From CAWIMX01 sp963792785 (GTDB lineage: Bacteria; Acidobacteriota; Vicinamibacteria; Vicinamibacterales; CAVVIG01), in the NCBI GenBank assembly GCA_963792785.1, contig CAWBXO010000002.1, positions 434,001-498,000 of the forward strand: a stretch of DNA of 64,000 nt, written 5' to 3'. Under the pieces are notes generated by a model. It ran no database searches, was not told where the DNA came from, and worked only from the letters and a program-made list of their open reading frames with translations. Below are positions 1-9,033 of the stretch, one piece after another. Position 1 is the stretch's first letter. Each line of letters begins with the position of its first letter. Both the position numbers and the translations under genes were made by a program.

Positions 1-110
1 TTCTTGATCGTGCCGAGGATGTCGGTGAACTGCAGGCGCATGAACTTCACGCGCTCGCGTTCGGTGCGCGCGAGGATCTGCGCCTTCACGTCGCGGGAGG
101 CCTTGGCCAT
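1..110 (-). CDS. glnA: Glutamine synthetase, N-terminal fragment (runs off the left edge)
   Basis: Reading leftward from ATG at 110-108, 36 codons are visible. They contain VKFMRLQFTDILGTIK, which matches the start of type I glutamine synthetase, where this stretch leads into the beta-grasp domain. The enzyme makes glutamine from glutamate, ammonia and ATP in the cytoplasm. The start follows only 12 nt after the end of a repeat element (123-330), and no Shine-Dalgarno sequence is visible in that gap. The leader and any promoter therefore lie in the repeat or beyond it. The rest of the gene is outside the window, so active-site residues cannot be checked. The family call is firm for so short a piece because the motif is very conserved. 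Confidence 0.85.
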   Translation of the reverse strand, partial: MAKASRDVKAQILARTERERVKFMRLQFTDILGTIK

Positions 111-122
111 GAGAGAGGATTT

Positions 123-330
123 AACCACAGAGACACGGAGGCACGGAGGGTGCCCGCGTGTGCGCGACACGGGCCGCCGGAGGCGGCCATGGGAACGAAA
201 AAACCGGACGCGCAAGACACCCTGAAACGAGAGTGTCTTGTGCGTCCGGCTTTTTCGTTCCCATGCCGGGCCTGCTTCGCAGGCCGGCCGTGTCGCGCGG
301 GTTTCTCTGAGTCTCGGTGTCTCGGTGGTG
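123..330 (+). repeat. CACAGAG-bounded palindromic element, copy A
   Basis: The left end reads AACCACAGAGACACGGAGG and the right end is its degenerate inverted copy (ending TCTCGGTGGT). Between them lie a small hairpin GCCGCCGGAGGCGGC (about 173-187), a large hairpin with arms 191-220 and 233-262 (28 of 30 positions paired, 12-nt loop), and a second small hairpin GGCCTGCTTCGCAGGCC. The right end touches the TAG stop of the GAF protein gene (331-333). The left end is 12 nt from the glnA start. The element therefore fills the whole space between the two genes. Confidence 0.85.
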
Positions 331-1506
331 CTATCCGGCGGCGGCTTGGGCGTCGGCGGCGGGGCGGGCGTCGGCGGCGGCCTGGACGTCGGCGGCGGGG
401 GGCGGACCGAGCACGGTCGCGAGGTGGGCCGCGACGAGGGCGGCCACGGCCTGGGTCTGATCGGATACTTCCGCGCCGCCCTTGATCTCGGCCGACAGGG
501 CGCCGATGCATCCGTCGGCGGTGAGCACCGGCGCGACGATGGCGCCGACGGGGCCGCCGGACCTGGCCAGCACGATCTGCAGCTGGCCGGTGCGGTAGGC
601 GGCGGCGGCGGCGTTGTCGGCGCCGCGCGGCACCGCCGGTAGCCGATCGAGCACGCCGTCCGGATAGCCATAGGCCAGCACGGCCTTCAGGTCGGCGCCA
701 GCCGTGTCACCCATCCACACCATGACGCCGGAGGCTTCCATCAGATCGGCCGTTCTCGCCAGCAGGCGCTCGAGCTCGTCCACGTCGCGCACGCGGCCGT
801 AGTCGGTGCACAGGCTCGCGACCTTCGTCATCGGCTGCGACACCGCCGCGGGGGGAGGCGCGAGGGTCCGCTTGGCGCCGGCGTCCGTCACCTCAACGGA
901 GGCGTCGGCGGCGGCCGCGCCCGCCGGCAGGAGCAACAGCACGGCGAGCGCGCCGAGGACGCCGGCCACGCCCAGCGAGGCGATCTCGATGCGGCGGTTG
1001 CCGGCTTCGGCGGCGTCGAGCGACGCGCGCTCGGCGGTTCGCGCGCGCTCGACCGCGCGCACCGCCTCGACGGCGGTCTGCTCGCCCTCGGTGAAGACGA
1101 CGTCGCCGGCCATGAGGGGCTGCATGTTCTCGAGGTAGTCGCGCGCGCGGGAATCGACGGAGCGCAGATCGGCGATCGCGCCGGTTGCCTGGTCGACGGC
1201 GGCGATGGCGGCGGGCGCGGACGCGGCGCGGCGCAGCGTGGTGAGCCGCTCAGCCGTGGCGTCCATGGTGGCGGTGACCTTCGGCATCCAGAAGCCGACG
1301 CCCTGGCCGGTGGCGACGTAGGCCTGCAGGCCGACGCGCAGATCGGCCAGCGAGTCGGCGGCCTCGTTCGCCTGTTCGTCGAAGGCGCGGAACGCGTCGC
1401 GCGCGGCGGTAGTGCGGCCCTCGAGGACGACGAGCACGGCCGCGGCCGCGCCGATGGCGAGCCAGGCCGCTGCGCCGAAGACCAGTCGCGCCGCTCGTGA
1501 TCGCAT
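331..1506 (-). CDS. Membrane-anchored GAF-domain protein of unknown signal
   Basis: This is a 391-residue protein. A membrane segment (about residues 8-28) is followed by an alpha-helical extracytoplasmic stretch of about 140 residues, a second membrane segment (about 178-200), and a C-terminal region (about 235-370) resembling a GAF domain. The layout is that of a sensory membrane protein, but I see no kinase, HAMP-MCP or cyclase output domain after the GAF region. It could act by protein contact, or be a degenerate receptor. The last 24 residues are a low-complexity Ala/Asp/Gln/Pro tail encoded by GTCGGCGGC-type repeats. Its start is divergent from the next gene (47 nt apart), so the two probably share a promoter region. 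Confidence 0.6.
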   Translation of the reverse strand: MRSRAARLVFGAAAWLAIGAAAAVLVVLEGRTTAARDAFRAFDEQANEAADSLADLRVGLQAYVATGQGVGFWMPKVTATMDATAERLTTLRRAASAPAAIAAVDQATGAIADLRSVDSRARDYLENMQPLMAGDVVFTEGEQTAVEAVRAVERARTAERASLDAAEAGNRRIEIASLGVAGVLGALAVLLLLPAGAAAADASVEVTDAGAKRTLAPPPAAVSQPMTKVASLCTDYGRVRDVDELERLLARTADLMEASGVMVWMGDTAGADLKAVLAYGYPDGVLDRLPAVPRGADNAAAAAYRTGQLQIVLARSGGPVGAIVAPVLTADGCIGALSAEIKGGAEVSDQTQAVAALVAAHLATVLGPPPAADVQAAADARPAADAQAAAG

Positions 1507-1552
1507 GGGGTGCCTTAAACCGTCCGGGCGGTCAGAGTATCATATTCGCGCC

Positions 1553-2581
1553 GTGATTCTCCTCATCATCTTCCTCATCCTCGTGAACGCCGGCGCCGCC
1601 GCGGCGCAGGCACCTTCGGCCCCCGCGACCACCGCGCGCTGGCTCGATCTCCAGACGCTCTCGGTGAGCGTCCGGCACCGCCGTATCGTCACCAGCGCGG
1701 GCGTCGTCGCCAAGAACCAGCTGCAGGAGAAGACGCAGATCCGCGCGCGCCTGAAGCTCGACGGCGCGGCGAACTACACCGTGAACATCGGCGCGTTCTC
1801 GGGCGACGGATTCACCAGCAGCTGGAACAACACCGGCGCGGGCACGGGTGATTTCGTCGGCACGCACCTCGTGAAGCAGCTCTTCCTGGCGGCCAAGCCG
1901 GTCCAGGGACTCGAGATCCAGTACGGTGGCCTCTACGTCGAGAAAGGTGAGAGCTCGGAAATCACCTACTACGACGAGGACGCCTACCTCGTCGGCGAGC
2001 GCGTGGCCGTGCGGCGCCCCAAGGAGCTGTTCTTCAACGAGATCATCGGGACGCTCGGCTCGATCGGCGACCTGCACGACTCGAACGTCTTCAACCGCTT
2101 CAAGTACCTCGACGAGACGAGCTACAAGCAGCTGCAGGGGACGCGCGAGATCGGGAAACAGGCGACGGCGTCGATCGACTACACGCGCGTGGACGACACG
2201 TCGATCGTCCGCCCGGCCGTGACGATCCGGACGCCCTGGACGCCGATCGTCGACTCGTTCCGCCTCGAGATCTATCACCGCTACGGCACGGACCCCGATA
2301 CGGGCTTCGCGCTCGAAGGCGACCGCCAGATCGGCCGCGTGCGCGTCGGCCTCGGGTACGCGGACATCGACGCCATCGCCGGCGCCTTCAACGGCGATCG
2401 GTACGGGGTGGGCAAGCGCGTGTACGCCAACGCGTCCGTCCCGCTCGTGCAGGGGCTGACGCTTCAGTTCTTCGGCACGCACGGCGTCGGCGACAATCCG
2501 CCGCTGCCGATCAACGTCCGCACCGACGTCATCCTCACCTACAACTTCCTGCCGGCGCTGAGGAAAACGAAGGCGTTCTAG
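1553..2581 (+). CDS. Secreted beta-barrel-like protein, hypothetical
   Basis: I chose the GTG at 1553 because it begins a good signal peptide (a run of Ile, Leu and Phe ending AAAAQA, about 20 residues). The upstream ATG frame would add an unlikely basic extension. The mature part (about 320 residues) has alternating hydrophobic and polar short strands with many aromatic residues and ends in Phe (KTKAF), as outer-membrane barrels often do. I recognise no named family. The stop codon TAG runs directly into a GGTTCGGGG-type tandem repeat. An outer-membrane location is inferred from composition only. Confidence 0.55.
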   Translation: MILLIIFLILVNAGAAAAQAPSAPATTARWLDLQTLSVSVRHRRIVTSAGVVAKNQLQEKTQIRARLKLDGAANYTVNIGAFSGDGFTSSWNNTGAGTGDFVGTHLVKQLFLAAKPVQGLEIQYGGLYVEKGESSEITYYDEDAYLVGERVAVRRPKELFFNEIIGTLGSIGDLHDSNVFNRFKYLDETSYKQLQGTREIGKQATASIDYTRVDDTSIVRPAVTIRTPWTPIVDSFRLEIYHRYGTDPDTGFALEGDRQIGRVRVGLGYADIDAIAGAFNGDRYGVGKRVYANASVPLVQGLTLQFFGTHGVGDNPPLPINVRTDVILTYNFLPALRKTKAF

Positions 2582-2620
2582 GTTCGGGGTGCGGGGTTCA
2601 GGGTGCGGGGTTCGGTTTCA
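2579..2620. repeat. GGTTCGGGGTGCG tandem repeat between two convergent stops
   Basis: Imperfect direct copies of GGTTCGGGGT/GCGGGGTTCAGGGT fill the space between the beta-barrel gene and dsbD. The repeat overlaps both stop codons: TAG of the left gene is its first triplet, and the dsbD C-terminus (PNPAP then TGA) is read from it on the other strand. Confidence 0.75.
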
Positions 2621-4352
2621 GGATCACGTACGTGGGGAGGCCTGAGGCGTTGAGGCGGCGCATGACCGAGGCCGCCGGTTCGTCGTCGGGCGACTCGGCC
2701 TGGAACTTGATCTTCACGTAGCCGTCCAGTGCGGAGACGACGCCGGCGTTCTTCATCGTCGTGGCGTCCATGGTCAGGCAGTTCTTGCACCACGTGGCCC
2801 ACATGTCGATCAGCACGGGCTTGCCGTCGCGTTCGGCCTCGGCCAGGCCGTCGCCCAACCGCGCGTGCCAGCCTTCCGCGAGCAGCGCCTGCACGCTCGC
2901 CTCGACCTCGGCGGGATCGACCCACCGATTCGAGAAGATCGAATACGCCTCGTAGCCGTAGTACGCCGCCGTCGCGAGAATGACGATGCCGAGCGCCTGC
3001 TTCACGCGAACCATCCACGGCCCGGGCTTCGGCAGCGACGCGATGCCGGCGCCGGCGAGCGGCCACGGGATCGCCATGCCGAGTCCCAGCACAAACGGTA
3101 ACGCCAGCGCCACGGTCGTGCCCGTCGAGTAGAGATTGCTCGAGAAGAGCACGACCTGAATCACGACCGGCGCGACGCACGCGCCCGCGAGGAGCGCCGC
3201 GACGGCGCCCATGCTGAACGCGAGCGCGAAGGAGCCGCGGCCGCCCGAGGGGTTGAATTTCGCCGACCAGCGGGAGAAGTCGATCATCAGCACGTCGAAC
3301 ATCGCGAGGCCGAGCACCACGAAGAGGATCGCGATGCCGAGGTTGAACCACGGCGACGCGTTGATCGTGCCGAAGGTGCCGGCGGTCAGGATCACCACGA
3401 GGCCGAGGACGCCGTAGACGAGGGCCATCGCGGCGCCGTAGACGCCGCCGAGCAGGAAGCCGCGCCCGCGCGAGCCGGCCTGCGATCCCGCGCCGATGAT
3501 CGCGAGGTTGATCGGGATCATCGGCAAGACGCACGGGGTGAGGTTCAGCGCCAGGCCGCCGACGAGCACCAGGAGGAGGATCGCGAGCGGGCCGCGGCCT
3601 TCGAACATGCCGCGCTGCTGGACGCCGGCTTCCGAGTCGTGGATGAACGTCAGGAAATCGGCCGAGCCAAGATAGCCGCCCGTCGTGCCGGCGACGGTGA
3701 AGTGGTCGAGCGCCTGGAGCGACGCCTCGTCCCGTTCACCCGGCGCGGCCGGCGGCGCGGCGGCCGCCACCGCCCGTTCAGGCGCGGATCCCGTGCCCCA
3801 CGCGATCCCGCCGAACACGTCCGCGTTCGACGGCGCCGCCGCGGCGCCCTCGGGGACGACGTTCAACGTCCATTCGGCCTCCGCATGGTACGGAGCGTAG
3901 CAAACCGTTTCGTCGCAGGCCTGATAGTGCAGGACGGCCGGCAGGGCGAGCGGCCCGGCCGGCGTGCCCGGGGCGACGCGCACGCTGACGCCGATGACGA
4001 ACTCGTGCTCGAACACCGCCAGCGGCTCGGCCGCGCCGAGCTGCTTCAAGTCGGTCGTCGCCGGAAAGACAATCTCCTCGATCGTCACCGCCGCGGGCGC
4101 GCTGTCGAACGCGAGCACGGTGGGGATGAGGGCGGGGTCCCTCGGCGCGTTCGACTGGACGTGGAACGTGTCGGGAAGGCTGACGCGCAGCGCGAGATGC
4201 ACCGTGCCGCCGGCGGGCGCGTCGGACTCGACGAGCGGCGTGAGCGTGACGGGGATGCGGCCGAGCTGGGCGTGCGCGACGGTCGCCGTCACGCTGAGAC
4301 CGGCGATCACGAGAAGGCCGCCGCGAAGGCACGAAGATACGAAGGTCTTCAC
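2598..4352 (-). CDS. dsbD: Thiol:disulfide interchange protein DsbD
   Basis: The GTG at 4352 gives 584 residues with a signal peptide (about 1-27). It also gives the 4-nt GTGA overlap with nuoG, so I prefer it to the longer frame. The order is an N-terminal DsbD-alpha-like domain with a Cys pair (ACDETVC), a CcdA-like multi-helix membrane domain with LTPCVLPMIP and GACVAPVV, and a C-terminal thioredoxin domain with WCKNC. The protein carries electrons from cytoplasmic thioredoxin across the membrane to periplasmic disulfide isomerases or cytochrome c maturation. All three Cys pairs are present, so it looks functional. The last residues (PNPAP) come from the neighbouring GGTTCGGGG repeat, so the natural C-terminus may have been altered. 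Being translationally coupled to nuoG is unusual. Confidence 0.9.
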   Translation of the reverse strand: MKTFVSSCLRGGLLVIAGLSVTATVAHAQLGRIPVTLTPLVESDAPAGGTVHLALRVSLPDTFHVQSNAPRDPALIPTVLAFDSAPAAVTIEEIVFPATTDLKQLGAAEPLAVFEHEFVIGVSVRVAPGTPAGPLALPAVLHYQACDETVCYAPYHAEAEWTLNVVPEGAAAAPSNADVFGGIAWGTGSAPERAVAAAAPPAAPGERDEASLQALDHFTVAGTTGGYLGSADFLTFIHDSEAGVQQRGMFEGRGPLAILLLVLVGGLALNLTPCVLPMIPINLAIIGAGSQAGSRGRGFLLGGVYGAAMALVYGVLGLVVILTAGTFGTINASPWFNLGIAILFVVLGLAMFDVLMIDFSRWSAKFNPSGGRGSFALAFSMGAVAALLAGACVAPVVIQVVLFSSNLYSTGTTVALALPFVLGLGMAIPWPLAGAGIASLPKPGPWMVRVKQALGIVILATAAYYGYEAYSIFSNRWVDPAEVEASVQALLAEGWHARLGDGLAEAERDGKPVLIDMWATWCKNCLTMDATTMKNAGVVSALDGYVKIKFQAESPDDEPAASVMRRLNASGLPTYVILKPNPAP

Positions 4353-6148
4353 TTCACCTCTTTGAGCGGGATCACGGCGATCGGCGGCGGCGGCAGGGCC
4401 GACGGCTCGAGGTTGCCCTTCACGGGCGGCAGATCCTGGAACATGAAATCCCATTTCCAGCGTTCCGACGGGTTCGACGTCTGCAGCCACGTGCGCGCCG
4501 GGACTGGAGGCCGGAATTCGAGCGACGGCAGTCCCCCGAGCGCCTCCGGGAATCGCGCGGCCACCGCCTGACGGACGGCCGCGGCGCTCGCGAACTCGAC
4601 GCCGGCGCCGAGCGCCCGGCCGATGGCCGCGAGGATCTCCCAGTCTTCGCGCGCGTCGCCCACCGGCTCGAGCGCGCGCGAGGTGGCCTGGAGCCGCCCC
4701 TGGTCATTGGTATAAGACGCTTCCTTCTCGAGAAAAGATGCCCCGGGCAGGACGATGTCGGCGGCGCGGACGATGTCCGACGCCGCGACGCCCTGGACGA
4801 TGAGCGTCTTCAGGCGGCCGTTCGCGCGGGCGTCGACGATCCAGCCGGCGTCGCCGAGGGACCCGGGGTGGCCGTTGTCGAGCACGAACAGGACCGCCAC
4901 TTCGCCGCCGCTGACGGCGGTCCGCAGCGCCGAGAGATCGGCGGGGCCGTCGTTGTCGCCCGCGCCCGAGGGCAGCAGGCCCTGGAGCCGCGCGCCCGCC
5001 ACGTTGGGCGCGTTCACCGCCGGCACCTTGAAGGCCGCCCCGGCGGGCTGGTGTTTCGGCGCGGTGTCCCAGCCGATCGCGATCGGCGCGCCGAGGGCGC
5101 GCGCGGTCTCGGCGAGGACGAACAGCTCTTCGTGCGAGGCGTGGGCCGACGCGAGGAACCGGATCGTGCCGGGCGCCGCGTCGCTCAGGGCCGCCGCCGC
5201 GGCCGTCAGGGCGTCCGGCCACGGCACGGTCCGCTCACGTCCGGCCTCGCGCCCGTATTCGCGAATGACGGGCTGCCGCACGCGATCCGGCCCTTCGATC
5301 CAGTGATAGCCGAAGCGGCCGATGTCGCACATCCAGTAGCCGTTCACGTCCGGGTTCAGCCGCGGCGTGACGCGCGCGAGCCGCGCGCCCATCGCCCACT
5401 CCGGCTTCGCCTTCAGCCACACGCTGGTGCTGCAGCCCTTCGAGCACATCGTACAGATCGTGTCGACGACGTCGGGGTTGTCCCAGGGGCGGGACTTGAA
5501 GCGGTAGTCCTTCGTGAGGAGCGCGCCGACCGGGCACACGTCCATCAGGTTGCCCGAGAGCAGCGAGTGCACGCCCTCTTCCTGGAACGTGCCGATCTCG
5601 CTGTGGCTGCCGCGGTCGATGATGTTGATCTGCGCGTCGCCGTCCACGTCGCGCATGAACCGCGCGCACCGCGTGCAGAGGATGCAGCGGTTGCGGTTCA
5701 GCATCAGCGTCGGGCCGAAGTCGACGTCGGCCCTCACGCCCTCGCCGTCGAACGTGCGGCGCGGAAACTCCATCCGGCTCCGTTCCGGCCCGAACGTATA
5801 CGAGTAGTCCTGCAGGGGACACTCGCCGCCCTTGTCGCACACGGGGCAGTCGAGCGGGTGGTTCATCAGGAGGAACTCGAACACGCTCGCGCGGGCCTCG
5901 GCGACCTCGGGGATCGCCGTGTGGACCACCATGCCGTCGCCGCACGGCGTCGAGCACGACGTCTGGAGCTTCCCCATCTTCTCGATCTTGACGATGCAGG
6001 TGCGGCAGGATCCGTCGATGCCGAGCGCGGGGTGGTAGCAGTAGAACGGGATTTTGATGCCGTTCTGCAGGGCGGCCTGGAGGACGGTGGTGCCTTTGTC
6101 GACCGTGAGTTCGCGGCCGTCGATGGTCAGGGAAACGGTGTCGGACAT
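4349..6148 (-). CDS. nuoG: NADH-quinone oxidoreductase subunit G (NuoG-like), solitary
   Basis: This 599-residue protein begins with a [2Fe-2S] ferredoxin domain (CYHPALGIDGSCRTC and a later Cys). The Complex-I G-module Cys clusters CPVCDKGGECPLQ and CILCTRCARF follow, with CPVGALL and then the molybdopterin-type Cys motif CTMCSKGC. The remainder is a shortened molybdopterin-oxidoreductase-like domain. This is the subunit that carries electrons through Fe-S centres in the peripheral arm of Complex I. At 599 residues it is shorter than E. coli NuoG (about 900), with the loss in the C-terminal domain. No other nuo genes are in the window. A related hydrogenase or formate-dehydrogenase diaphorase subunit is the alternative. 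It overlaps dsbD by 4 nt downstream. Confidence 0.85.
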   Translation of the reverse strand: MSDTVSLTIDGRELTVDKGTTVLQAALQNGIKIPFYCYHPALGIDGSCRTCIVKIEKMGKLQTSCSTPCGDGMVVHTAIPEVAEARASVFEFLLMNHPLDCPVCDKGGECPLQDYSYTFGPERSRMEFPRRTFDGEGVRADVDFGPTLMLNRNRCILCTRCARFMRDVDGDAQINIIDRGSHSEIGTFQEEGVHSLLSGNLMDVCPVGALLTKDYRFKSRPWDNPDVVDTICTMCSKGCSTSVWLKAKPEWAMGARLARVTPRLNPDVNGYWMCDIGRFGYHWIEGPDRVRQPVIREYGREAGRERTVPWPDALTAAAAALSDAAPGTIRFLASAHASHEELFVLAETARALGAPIAIGWDTAPKHQPAGAAFKVPAVNAPNVAGARLQGLLPSGAGDNDGPADLSALRTAVSGGEVAVLFVLDNGHPGSLGDAGWIVDARANGRLKTLIVQGVAASDIVRAADIVLPGASFLEKEASYTNDQGRLQATSRALEPVGDAREDWEILAAIGRALGAGVEFASAAAVRQAVAARFPEALGGLPSLEFRPPVPARTWLQTSNPSERWKWDFMFQDLPPVKGNLEPSALPPPPIAVIPLKEVK

Positions 6149-6164
6149 TACTCCAAGGATAGCG

Positions 6165-6196
6165 GTTCTGGGTTCGGGGTTCTAGGTTCGGGGTTA
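6165..6196. repeat. GGTTCTGGGTTCGGGG tandem repeat at the M1 peptidase stop
   Basis: Three or four copies of GGGTTCTAGGTTCGGGG lie between the M1 peptidase stop and the nuoG start. On the minus strand the stop codon TAA is the first triplet of the repeat (TAACCCCGAACC). Confidence 0.7.
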
Positions 6197-8950
6197 TTTC
6201 CGCTTCACCTCGGCGAGGGTGCCGTCGTCTTCGTCGAAATCGACCTTCCGGACGCTCTGGGTGACGGGCACGCGGAGCTCGGCGACGCGCTCGGTCATGG
6301 GCACGACGACGGTCGTGCGGGAGCGGTCGGCGAACTCGACGGTGAAGGTGACGGGCACGTCGTAGACCTTGTCCTCCTGCTGCTGCTCCACGTGCAGGAC
6401 GAGCTCCATGGCGCCGTCGGCGCCGGTCTCGACGCGCGAGGCGTAGCGGATCTCGGGCAGGCCGGCCTCGTAGATCCAGCGCTCGAAGAACCGGTCGAGG
6501 GGGCGCCCGGCCTCCTCTTCCATGGCGGCGCGCAGGTCGTCGGTCCCGACCTTCTGGAACCGCGATTCGCGATAGAAGCGTCGGATGCCGCGGAAGAAGA
6601 CGTCGTCTCCCAGGAGACGACGGAGCATGTGCAGGACGGCCGCGCCCTTGTTGTAGATGACGGCGCGGAAGACGCGGCTGTCGCCCTTCACGTGCCCGAG
6701 CCGGTAGCCGAGGTACACCGGGCCCTGGTCGGATCGGCTCATGGCCCAGTCGCGCATCTGGTGCATGATGCCGTCGAACGTGTCGTCGCCGCGCGCGTGC
6801 TGCGCGTAGAGCGCCGCGAAATACTGCGCGAAGCCCTCGCTCAGCCACTGCTCGTGGTAGTTGCGCCAGCCGACCGCCTGGCCCCACCACTGATGCGCGA
6901 GTTCGTGCGCGATGAAGAATTCCGGATAGCTCGAGAACACCGTCGGGTCGCTGCGCCACGACCAGGGCACGCCGGGCACGGGCTGGTCCAGCATCGCGAA
7001 ATAGGCCGGGCTGTGGCCGCCCGGCTTCATGCTCTCGACCATCGCCACCGTGAACGTCGGGTACGGGAAGTCGTTCACGATCGACCCGTAGTAGCTCGCG
7101 ATGCGCACGGCCTCGGCCTGAAGGTCCCGGCCGTGCGAGACCTGGCGAGGCGGCGCTTCGAAGCCGACGGAGAGGTTCTGGTACGACGGGCCGTCGAAGG
7201 GCGGCAGGCCGGCGTCCTCGTCGGGATCGCCGGTGAGCAGCGCCTGCTGCGGTTCGAGATGGGTGAACCGGCTGATGATGACGCCGAGGTACCGCAGCGG
7301 CCGATCGGCCGTGAACCGGTACACGCGGCGCGTCTGGCCCTCGGGGTCGGGCTCGAGCGCCGGCTCGCCGTCGGGCTCGCCGCTGGCGACGCACCCGTAC
7401 GACGTCGGCAGCGAGATCTGGATGTGCGCGGTCGCGTAGTCGGTGACCGACGACTGCGGGTACCACCCCGTGCGCCCGGTGTACAGCCAGCTCGCCTGGA
7501 GGACGAGCTCCATCGGCAGGCCGGCGAACGGGTCGAAGTCCTGATCCGATCCCGTGCCGCCCGTGCCGCCCGGGCGGCCCTGCTGCAGCGTCTCCAGGCT
7601 GGGGGGTTCGGGGTCGAGGCGGCCGCTGTATTCGATCGTGAAGCCGAGCTCCGTGCCGCGCGTCACCACGGTCGGCAGGTTCACGATGATGCTGTTCTGG
7701 CCGCGCACGCGGACGGCGAAGAGCCGGCCGAATTCGTCGCTCACGACGGATCGCGCCACGAGCGGATCCGCGAGGCGCAGGATGATGCGGCCTGTCGATT
7801 GCGAGGTGATGCGCAGGCTGAGGTGCGTCACGCCGTTCAGCCAGTGGCGGTCGGGATCGACCGCGAGGTCCACGTCGTAATCGAGCATGTCGAAGTCGAC
7901 GAGCGAGTTCTCGCTGTAGAACCGCCCGCGCGACGCCAGCTTCGCCTCCGACGCGTACAGCGAAATCGTGCGGCTCCGCCGCCGATCGAAGAGCGAGACG
8001 TCCTCGTCCTCGGCGCGCGCGTGGGCGTAGGTGAGGGTGTCGTAGCGGCGCGTGTGCACCTCGGCGAGGAAATCGCCGGCGTTGGGGACGTACCACCACG
8101 GCTCGGGCGTGAGGTCGCCCAGGTCGAGGTTGAACGACTTGAGCGAGTCCTCGTCGAACACCTGCTGGGCGCGGCGCAGGTCGCGCGCGTCGACGGCCCG
8201 GCCCGCGGGGAGCTGCGGCGCGACCTGGCGGTCGAAATCGGACGGGTTCATGCGGATGTAGACCGCGTCGAACCGCTCGTCGAGCGTCTTCGATCCCGAG
8301 AAGATCTCGACCTGGCGCTTCTCCTCTTCGGGGCCGGGGGAGAAGATCAGGCGCCCGCGGCCCGTGAGCACCACCGCCGCGACGCCCTGATCGGTGTTCG
8401 CCACGAACACGGAGCCGTCCTCGAGTTTCAGCTCGACGTCCTCGGACGTGATGCTGAGGTCGCGCACGGCGTACTCGACGTCCTGGCTCAGCGACAGGCG
8501 GTAGATGTTTTCGATGGCGGAGAGCTGCTCCTGATCGGCGATTCGCCAGGCCGTGCCGCCCCCGTCGAGCTCCTGCGGGACGAAGTCGAGCCGCCAGGTG
8601 GCGGCGCGGGCCCGATCGCCATACTCGGCGAATACGTCCACGATCACGCGGTACCCGCCGTCGTTGAGCGCGGCGCGGTCGCGCTCGTGGATGACGGCGC
8701 GCGTCGCGCCCGGCTGCAGTTCGTCCCCGCAGAACTCGATGGCGGCCGCGCGATTCGAGCCGCGCGCGATCATCGACAGATACTCGCGCGCGTTGCCCGT
8801 GAGCACGCCGCGCTCGACCTGCCGGATCACGACGTCGATCGGATCCGCGGCGGGCGGCGGCGCGGGGGCCTGCGCGCGCACGAGGACCGCGGCGGCGAGC
8901 GGCGCCAGCAGGACCAGCAGGGCGGTGATCCGGTGCGATCGATTCTTCAT
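6194..8950 (-). CDS. Secreted M1-family metallopeptidase
   Basis: The start at 8950 (MKNRSHR) gives 918 residues with a signal peptide of about 27 residues ending VRAQA. The longer upstream frame is not supported. The peptidase core has the zinc motif HELAHQWWGQ with the second Glu in WLSEGFAQYF, typical of M1 (aminopeptidase N/gluzincin) enzymes. A long N-terminal region of about 400 residues is beta-rich, and the C-terminal part is a short barrel-like domain. A periplasmic or surface aminopeptidase role is expected from the family. It is followed by the nuoG-dsbD pair on the same strand, but a repeat separates them, so co-transcription is uncertain. Confidence 0.85.
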   Translation of the reverse strand: MKNRSHRITALLVLLAPLAAAVLVRAQAPAPPPAADPIDVVIRQVERGVLTGNAREYLSMIARGSNRAAAIEFCGDELQPGATRAVIHERDRAALNDGGYRVIVDVFAEYGDRARAATWRLDFVPQELDGGGTAWRIADQEQLSAIENIYRLSLSQDVEYAVRDLSITSEDVELKLEDGSVFVANTDQGVAAVVLTGRGRLIFSPGPEEEKRQVEIFSGSKTLDERFDAVYIRMNPSDFDRQVAPQLPAGRAVDARDLRRAQQVFDEDSLKSFNLDLGDLTPEPWWYVPNAGDFLAEVHTRRYDTLTYAHARAEDEDVSLFDRRRSRTISLYASEAKLASRGRFYSENSLVDFDMLDYDVDLAVDPDRHWLNGVTHLSLRITSQSTGRIILRLADPLVARSVVSDEFGRLFAVRVRGQNSIIVNLPTVVTRGTELGFTIEYSGRLDPEPPSLETLQQGRPGGTGGTGSDQDFDPFAGLPMELVLQASWLYTGRTGWYPQSSVTDYATAHIQISLPTSYGCVASGEPDGEPALEPDPEGQTRRVYRFTADRPLRYLGVIISRFTHLEPQQALLTGDPDEDAGLPPFDGPSYQNLSVGFEAPPRQVSHGRDLQAEAVRIASYYGSIVNDFPYPTFTVAMVESMKPGGHSPAYFAMLDQPVPGVPWSWRSDPTVFSSYPEFFIAHELAHQWWGQAVGWRNYHEQWLSEGFAQYFAALYAQHARGDDTFDGIMHQMRDWAMSRSDQGPVYLGYRLGHVKGDSRVFRAVIYNKGAAVLHMLRRLLGDDVFFRGIRRFYRESRFQKVGTDDLRAAMEEEAGRPLDRFFERWIYEAGLPEIRYASRVETGADGAMELVLHVEQQQEDKVYDVPVTFTVEFADRSRTTVVVPMTERVAELRVPVTQSVRKVDFDEDDGTLAEVKRK

Positions 8951-9033
8951 CCGGCTGTCGAAGAGGAGCGGGGACGGGCGACGGGACGGCTGAGATCTAT
9001 TTAATAACAGGCGGTCGGGGTTCTCAAGGTTCG

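Noticed and set aside
123..330. Classical rho-independent terminator for the CACAGAG elements
   Set aside because: The hairpins lack a following U-run, and the structure is much larger and more elaborate than a terminator. A termination effect is still possible.
4868..9004. 1378-residue + strand open frame
   Set aside because: It is antisense to nuoG and the M1 peptidase, which have clear motifs. Its Arg/Val-rich composition is typical of a GC-rich shadow frame.
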